A stretch of 64,000 bases of DNA from Paenibacillus flagellatus (GTDB lineage Bacteria; Bacillota; Bacilli; Paenibacillales; NBRC-103111). The stretch covers positions 310,001 to 374,000 of the forward strand of contig NZ_QJVJ01000003.1 of assembly GCF_003217775.1 (NCBI RefSeq), in the 5' to 3' direction. A program made the translations under genes and the position numbers. How positions within the stretch are numbered: the stretch's first letter is position 1; the number at the start of each line of letters is the position of its first letter. Below are positions 59,100 through 64,000 of the stretch, one piece after another. The notes below the pieces were generated by a model, which was not told the origin of the DNA, did no database searches, and saw only the letters and a list, made by a program, of their open reading frames with translations.

Positions 59100-62000
59100 G
59101 CTTCCGATTGACACCGCGGCTGATCAAATTGTTGTACAGCCCGGTTTCTTACGCGAATGGAGATCACCTTTACCGCAACGGGCGAGTCGACATCGAGCGC
59201 TTCGATCCCGAGGCTCCGTCGTGCCGAGGTACGGTTGACGGATATAAGGCGCAAGTACGGTTCGATCGGAACGGTGACCTGTACGCGGCATGCGATTGCC
59301 CGGCTTACGACGCGTCCGCCAGCCGGTGCGGGCATACGGCCGCGCTTCTCCTGTACATGCTCGACGAGACGAACGGCTCGGGGCACGGTACCCCCTCCCG
59401 AGCCCGCTCGTTCGTATCGATGCTGCAGACGGAAAGCGGCCCTACGGAAGAGCAAGCCCGGCTGCCGCCGCGGTTCGACGGCTCCAGGACGAAGCCGGAC
59501 TCGGAGCGTGCGGCCGACGACCGGCTTGCGGGGGAGCTGCTCGGCCTGTTCGCGAACGGCGCGGCGCGTCCGGGCGGCCATCGGCGTCATTTCGAGACGA
59601 GAACGCCGCTTGCCGTCGAGTTCCTATGCAAAGTGATCCCTTACGGCTATCGGAACGACATGTTCGGCGTCGAAATGAAAATCGGCCCCCAGCGGCTCTA
59701 TATCGTGCCAAACATCCGCCACTTTCTCGATGCCGTCGACCGGGGCGGGAGCTTCGCGTTCTCCAAACATTTCGTCTATGATCCGTCGCTCCATTATTTG
59801 ACGCCGGACCACGAAGCGGTCGTCCGCGAGCTGATCCGCATCTACCGCAACGAACGCATGTACCGGCACACATGGAGCTTGCACGTCCATTCCGACAAGC
59901 TGGCCGGCGATCGGACGCTTCCGGTTCCTCCCGCCGGCTGGGAGGCGCTGCTTGAAACGCTTGTCTCGACCGAGGCGGCGCATCTGGAGCACGGCGGTCG
60001 TACGTACGACGCGATCCGTCTGGCGGACGGACCGCTTCCGATCCGGTTCGAATTCGATCGGGACGGCGACGACGCCTACCGGTTCGCGGCCGACGGGCTG
60101 GACGACATGACCGTCATGGATGCGTACGGGATCGCGATCGCCGAAGGGGTGCTGCACAAGCTGACGGACGACGCGTGCTCGCGGCTCCGGGAGATGCAAC
60201 GTTTGCTGAATGCGCCGGACGGTCGGCCAATCCGGCTGACGCCGAGCCAGATGGAGCTGTTAATGGAAAAGGCCGTGCCGGGGCTCTCGAAGCTGGGCGG
60301 CGTGCGGATCGCCCAAGCCGTCTCCGACCGGATCGTACAGACGCCGCTCAAGGCGAAGCTGTTTTTGGACCGCGTGAAGGACCGGCTGCTGGCGGGACTC
60401 GAATTCCATTACGGAGGCACCGTCGTCAATCCGCTGGAGGAACGGCCGAACCGCGACGGCGGGGATCGCATCCTGATGCGCGACGGCGAGCGCGAGCGGA
60501 CGATCTTGGAGCTGATCGAGCAAAGCGCCTTCGTTCGGACGGAGGGCGGCTATTTCCTCGACGGCGAGGAAGCCGAGTACGAATTTTTGTACCGCGTCCT
60601 GCCGCAGCTGGAGAAGCTCGTTACCGTATACGCGTCGTCCGCCGTCAAAATCAGGCTTCACGCCTGGAACGCGGCGCCGAAAGTGCGGGTCGACGTGGAT
60701 GAGCGCACCGATTGGCTGGAGGTCCGGTTCGACCTCGATGCGATCCCCGTGTCGGAATTACGCGGAGTTTTGCAAGCGCTGGAGGAAAAACGAAGGTATT
60801 ACCGGCTGCCGAACGGTTCGCTGATGCCGCTGGAAAGCGAGGAATTCCAAGACATTTGCCGGTTTGCCGGCGGATCGGACTTTCTCCGCAGAGGCCATTG
60901 GGCCGGGTCGACGTTTCGTCTCCCGTTCGCGGACGGCATCGTCCGGCTGATGGACGCCGACGGCGCCGGAACGTCCGTTAAGCTGAGCAAATCGCTGCGC
61001 TCGCTGCTCGACAACGTCCGGAATCCGGACAGCCTCGACTTTCCCGTGCCCGATTCGCTCGCGCCCGTCCTCCGCGACTACCAGAAGTACGGGTACCAAT
61101 GGATGAAGACGCTCGCCCATTACCGGTTCGGCGGCATTTTGGCGGACGACATGGGACTCGGCAAAACGGTGCAAAGCATCGCCTTTCTCGTATCCGCGCT
61201 GCCGGACATTCGCGGCGCCGGACAGCCGGCGCTCATCGTCTGCCCCGCCTCGCTCGTGTACAATTGGCGCAACGAGCTGAACCGGTTCGCGCCGGAACTC
61301 CGCGCCGTCATCGCCGACGGCGGCAAGGCGTTGCGCGGCCGGACGCTCGCGGATGTCTCGCGAGCCGACGTCGTCATTACGTCGTATCCGCTGCTGCGCC
61401 GGGATATCGAGTCGTACGCCGGCTTGTCGTTTCATACGCTTATTCTGGACGAAGCGCAAATGTTCAAAAATTACGCCACCCAAACGGCGCAGGCGGTCAA
61501 GTCGCTTCGGGCGCGGCACCGGTTCGCCCTGACCGGCACGCCGGTGGAAAATACGCTCGAGGAGCTGTGGTCGATATTCGAGGCGGTGTTCCCCGAGCTG
61601 TTCCCGGGGCGCAGAGCGTTCAACGACATGCCCCGCGAGGCGGTGGCGAAGCGGGCCCGTCCGTTCCTGCTCCGCCGGCTGAAAACCGACGTGCTGAAGG
61701 AGCTTCCGGAGAAGATCGAGTCGCTGCAGGCGTCCGAGCTGCTGCCGGAGCAGAAGAAGCTGTACGCCGCTTATTTGGTCAAGCTGCGCAAAGAGACGTT
61801 GAAGCATTTGAACGAGGAGAGCTTTCACAAAAACCGGATCAAAATATTGGCCGGCTTGACACGGCTTCGTCAGCTGTGCTGCCACCCCTCCCTGTTCGTC
61901 GAAGGCTACGCCGGAAGCTCGGCCAAGTTCGAGCTGCTGATGGAAATCGTCGAGGAAGGCCGGATCGCGGGGAGACGCATGCTCGTGTTTTCGCAGTTTA

Positions 62001-62434
62001 CCGAAATGCTCGGACTGATCGGGCGCGAACTGGGGGTGCGGAACGTGCCGTATTTTTATTTGGACGGCGCCACGCCGTCCGCCGAGCGGGTCGAGCTGGC
62101 CGCCCGGTTCAACGAAGGCGAACGGGACGTCTTTCTCGTCTCGCTGAAAGCCGGCGGCACCGGATTGAACTTGGCCGGAGCGGATACCGTCATCCTGTAC
62201 GACCTGTGGTGGAACCCCGCCGTCGAGCAGCAAGCCGCCGACCGCGCCCATCGGATCGGGCAAAAAAACGTCGTGCAGGTCATCCGTCTCGTCGCCCAAG
62301 GAACGGTCGAAGAAAAGATGGTCGAGCTTCAGCAAAAGAAAAAAAACTTGATCGACGAAGTCGTCAAGCCGGGCGAGGAAGCTTTGTTCTCCCTTACCGC
62401 GGAGGACGTCCGGGAGCTGTTGTCGATTCGTTGA
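59096..62434 (+). CDS. SWIM zinc-finger SNF2-family DNA-dependent ATPase
   Basis: 1112 residues. SWIM motif CDCPAYDASASRCGH (Cys66, Cys68, Cys78, His80), then a long bacterial-SNF2 helical region, then the motor: GGILADDMGLGKTVQSIAFL (motif I, about 680-690), LILDEAQMFKN (motif II, DEAQ, about 785), ALTGTPVENTLEELW (motif III), and a helicase C part with MLVFSQFTEMLGLI, KAGGTGLNLAGADTVILYDL and QQAADRAHRIGQ (motifs IV-VI). Acts as a DNA-remodelling translocase; roles in recombination or protein clearing are suggested for the family. ATGA overlap with LysR is unusual and points to translational coupling. Confidence 0.95.
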   Translation: MSFRLTPRLIKLLYSPVSYANGDHLYRNGRVDIERFDPEAPSCRGTVDGYKAQVRFDRNGDLYAACDCPAYDASASRCGHTAALLLYMLDETNGSGHGTPSRARSFVSMLQTESGPTEEQARLPPRFDGSRTKPDSERAADDRLAGELLGLFANGAARPGGHRRHFETRTPLAVEFLCKVIPYGYRNDMFGVEMKIGPQRLYIVPNIRHFLDAVDRGGSFAFSKHFVYDPSLHYLTPDHEAVVRELIRIYRNERMYRHTWSLHVHSDKLAGDRTLPVPPAGWEALLETLVSTEAAHLEHGGRTYDAIRLADGPLPIRFEFDRDGDDAYRFAADGLDDMTVMDAYGIAIAEGVLHKLTDDACSRLREMQRLLNAPDGRPIRLTPSQMELLMEKAVPGLSKLGGVRIAQAVSDRIVQTPLKAKLFLDRVKDRLLAGLEFHYGGTVVNPLEERPNRDGGDRILMRDGERERTILELIEQSAFVRTEGGYFLDGEEAEYEFLYRVLPQLEKLVTVYASSAVKIRLHAWNAAPKVRVDVDERTDWLEVRFDLDAIPVSELRGVLQALEEKRRYYRLPNGSLMPLESEEFQDICRFAGGSDFLRRGHWAGSTFRLPFADGIVRLMDADGAGTSVKLSKSLRSLLDNVRNPDSLDFPVPDSLAPVLRDYQKYGYQWMKTLAHYRFGGILADDMGLGKTVQSIAFLVSALPDIRGAGQPALIVCPASLVYNWRNELNRFAPELRAVIADGGKALRGRTLADVSRADVVITSYPLLRRDIESYAGLSFHTLILDEAQMFKNYATQTAQAVKSLRARHRFALTGTPVENTLEELWSIFEAVFPELFPGRRAFNDMPREAVAKRARPFLLRRLKTDVLKELPEKIESLQASELLPEQKKLYAAYLVKLRKETLKHLNEESFHKNRIKILAGLTRLRQLCCHPSLFVEGYAGSSAKFELLMEIVEEGRIAGRRMLVFSQFTEMLGLIGRELGVRNVPYFYLDGATPSAERVELAARFNEGERDVFLVSLKAGGTGLNLAGADTVILYDLWWNPAVEQQAADRAHRIGQKNVVQVIRLVAQGTVEEKMVELQQKKKNLIDEVVKPGEEALFSLTAEDVRELLSIR

Positions 62435-62451
62435 CGCATGGCGCCAAATAA

Positions 62452-62482
62452 GCCCGCCGGGAACAAATCCCGGCGGGCTTTA
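62452..62482. terminator. Terminator between SNF2 and MFS genes
   Basis: GCCCGCCGGGA and TCCCGGCGGGC form a perfect 11-bp stem; TTTAA on the plus side and TTATTT on the minus side allow use in both directions. Confidence 0.9.
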
Positions 62483-62521
62483 AGACGTCCGGCGCGACGG
62501 ACGAAGAGCAGGCGGTCGCGC

Positions 62522-63913
62522 TCAAGATCGCCCCCTCCTCCTTATGCGTTTTTTGTCGTCGCGATCCGTTCTGCCGAAAATAACGTAGTAAAGCATCGCC
62601 ATAAACGCCAACAGCAGCGCGAGAACGATATACAAATTGCTGTAAACGTAAGCTTCCGGCCGCGAAATCGCCGGATTGAGGCGAAAACCGGCGCCATCGT
62701 CGACGATTTTGCCATAGACGGCTGCCGCCACCGCGCCGGCGATGAAGTTGAGCATCGAGAGCAGTCCCATGCCGACCCCGCTATGCTCTTTCGGCAGCGT
62801 CCGGGAAATCGCATTGGAGAGCGCGATGTACAGAAACGATTGGCCCACATTGCCGAATAGCAAAAATAAAGCGATGAACGCCGGCGGCGCGCCGGTGAAG
62901 GACGTCATCAAGGCGAAGCAGACGACGAGCATGGCCGTCGCGGCGTAAAACAGCACCGAATTGCCTTTCGCGTCCGCGAGCTTCCCGCCCGTTCGTCCGA
63001 GCAGCGCCGTCGCGACCGCCGCCGGGAACATCACGAAGCCGACGAGCCCCGGCTCGAGTCGATGGACGCCGGCAAGCAGCTGCGGGGTCAAAAAGACGAG
63101 CGAATAGCCGATTGCCGTCGCGACGAAAGCGATGGCGAGCCCGAGCGCATACGCTTTGCTGCTGAACAGCGCGGGCCGAATGAACGGCTCCTTCGCGGCG
63201 CGAATTCGGCTTACGAACAAGACGAATGCCGCTATGGCGCCGACGGCCGGAAGCCACTTCCCATACGTGACGGCGAGCAGAAGCAGCGAGACCGTCCCGG
63301 CCAACAGCGCCCCGCCGAGCCAGTCGATCGCGCCCGCCTTACGCTCCTCCTCGCGCAAATAGCGGCGGTAATACGGGAGCGCAAGCAGCGTGAACAGCGG
63401 CATGGCGAACAGCCATCGCCAATGCGCGACGCCGACGACGAGCGCGGCGACGACCGGTCCGAGCGCGCTGCCGATGGCGAGCCCGGTCATCGCGATGCCG
63501 AGGGCGCGTCCCCGCTTTTCCGGCGGGAAGTAGCGAACCGGGATGATCGCGGCCGTCGCCGGAATGACCGCCGCTCCGACCGCCTGCAGCACCCGGCCGA
63601 TCAGCACCGTTCCGTAATTGGGTGCCGCCAGCCCGACCAACGATCCGGCGGCGAAGAAGACGAGTCCGAACGTGATCAGGTTTTTCAGCTTGTACGTATC
63701 CGCCAGCTTGCCGTAGGTGACGGTTCCGATCGCGTAGACGAGCAGAAACGCCGAAGAAACCCAGCTCACCTGAGAGAGCGTCAGCTCGAATTGTTTGCCG
63801 ATTTCGGGCAGTACGATATTGAACATCGTCGCGCTCATGACGGAGATGACGAGCGTGAACGCCAAAACGCGTATCAGCTTCTCTCCTTCGCGAACCCGCG
63901 CTTCGGATTCCAT
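62522..63913 (-). CDS. MFS drug exporter, DHA2 family (TetA(L)/Bmr3-like)
   Basis: 463 residues, about 14 helices. VSWVSSAFLLVYAIGTVTYGKLADTYKLK is the DHA2 loop-2 motif; GAAVIPATAAIIPVRYFPPE then KRGRALGIAMTGLAIGSALG is motif C region; IALSNAISRTLPKEHSGVGMGLLSMLNFIAGA resembles the C-terminal half of Tet(L). GGAGGGATCGCAC precedes the ATG. Three 10-bp repeats lie 21-50 bp upstream. No regulator gene is seen within the window; it may lie beyond the right edge. Confidence 0.92.
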   Translation of the reverse strand: MESEARVREGEKLIRVLAFTLVISVMSATMFNIVLPEIGKQFELTLSQVSWVSSAFLLVYAIGTVTYGKLADTYKLKNLITFGLVFFAAGSLVGLAAPNYGTVLIGRVLQAVGAAVIPATAAIIPVRYFPPEKRGRALGIAMTGLAIGSALGPVVAALVVGVAHWRWLFAMPLFTLLALPYYRRYLREEERKAGAIDWLGGALLAGTVSLLLLAVTYGKWLPAVGAIAAFVLFVSRIRAAKEPFIRPALFSSKAYALGLAIAFVATAIGYSLVFLTPQLLAGVHRLEPGLVGFVMFPAAVATALLGRTGGKLADAKGNSVLFYAATAMLVVCFALMTSFTGAPPAFIALFLLFGNVGQSFLYIALSNAISRTLPKEHSGVGMGLLSMLNFIAGAVAAAVYGKIVDDGAGFRLNPAISRPEAYVYSNLYIVLALLLAFMAMLYYVIFGRTDRDDKKRIRRRGRS

Positions 63914-63933
63914 GTGCGATCCCTCCTTTGTCC

Positions 63934-63963
63934 GATTCGATTCTATTCGATTTGATTCGAATC
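63934..63963. repeat. Three tandem 10-bp repeats upstream of the DHA2 exporter
   Basis: GATTCGATTC, TATTCGATTT and GATTCGAATC follow each other without gaps, so the core ATTCGA recurs once per helical turn. The third unit is itself a palindrome. It is a candidate multi-site operator. Confidence 0.6.
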
Positions 63964-64000
63964 GACCTTAGGGTTCATTGTAATTGCGATCGCACATAAA

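Noticed and set aside
1-64000. CRISPR arrays, insertion sequences, prophage
   Set aside because: No regularly spaced direct repeats, transposase motifs (DDE, HUH), integrases or phage structural genes were found.

Overview
The window reads as chromosome of a GC-rich, endospore-forming Firmicute, most likely Paenibacillaceae (Paenibacillus or Cohnella type). This is an inference from several signs: high GC coding sequence, strong AGGAGG ribosome sites with many GTG and TTG starts, the conserved Bacillus-type yraGF-adhB-yraED spore-coat cluster, YpsA, CotF-like proteins, candidate forespore promoters and many carbohydrate ABC/ROK/LacI/AraC genes. About 57 genes of normal size and several very small ones are supported. 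Most lie on the minus strand. I see no rRNA, tRNA, CRISPR, transposase or prophage signal.

Layout. (1) 1-7194: an eight-gene minus-strand operon for an amino sugar: RpiR regulator, NanE epimerase, BadF-type kinase, SIS protein, CUT1 ABC transporter and a secreted alpha/alpha-barrel protein cut by the window edge. (2) 7411-9332: small acidic proteins and a DUF3231 protein, with candidate sigma-G-like promoters in front. (3) 9457-11843: a compact minus-strand operon encoding a GalNAc-transferase-like glycosyltransferase, a close homologue of UDP-sulfoquinovose synthase and a 68-residue peptide with an NHLP/Os1348-like leader and a Thr-rich tail. This looks like an undescribed glycosylated-peptide (glyco-RiPP) locus and is the best novelty candidate. 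(4) 12138-16043: aminoglycoside phosphotransferase-like protein, AadK-like adenylyltransferase with an 8-codon leader ORF, and a divergent ArsR/MFS pair. (5) 16156-24357: a large secreted phosphoesterase, DUF2277, a VOC protein, and a Gfo/Idh/MocA dehydrogenase with a LacI regulator. (6) 24510-29143: an ECF sigma factor fused to a BtrH-like cysteine-peptidase-fold domain, followed by an 824-residue partner carrying the same fold plus two CxCxxC motifs, and a VOC protein. This is the second novelty candidate.

(7) 29332-41686: an eleven-gene catabolic operon: ROK regulator, asparaginase II, peptide ABC transporter, M17 aminopeptidase, CutC, ROK sugar kinase and a cytoplasmic GH29 fucosidase. 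The set fits uptake and dismantling of fucosylated glycopeptides. (8) 41978-45832: an MFS exporter with an apparent frameshift in a 7-T tract, an AraC regulator, a VOC protein and a PNPOx-like protein. (9) 45951-48251: the duplicated spore-coat module around adhB. (10) 48391-63913: NAD-epimerase and EamA genes with a divergent MocR regulator, lipoprotein, membrane protein, MFS, YpsA, Tat-exported phosphoesterase, EamA/LysR divergent pair, SWIM-SNF2 helicase and a DHA2 exporter with three 10-bp repeats upstream.

How it works together: the large operons are self-contained uptake and degradation units, each with its own regulator at the 5' end and palindromes near the promoter. The transporter/regulator pairs (ArsR-MFS, AraC-MFS, MocR-EamA, LysR-EamA) look like inducible export modules. 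The spore-related genes form two islands. All function calls rest on reading motifs by eye; no database search was run.
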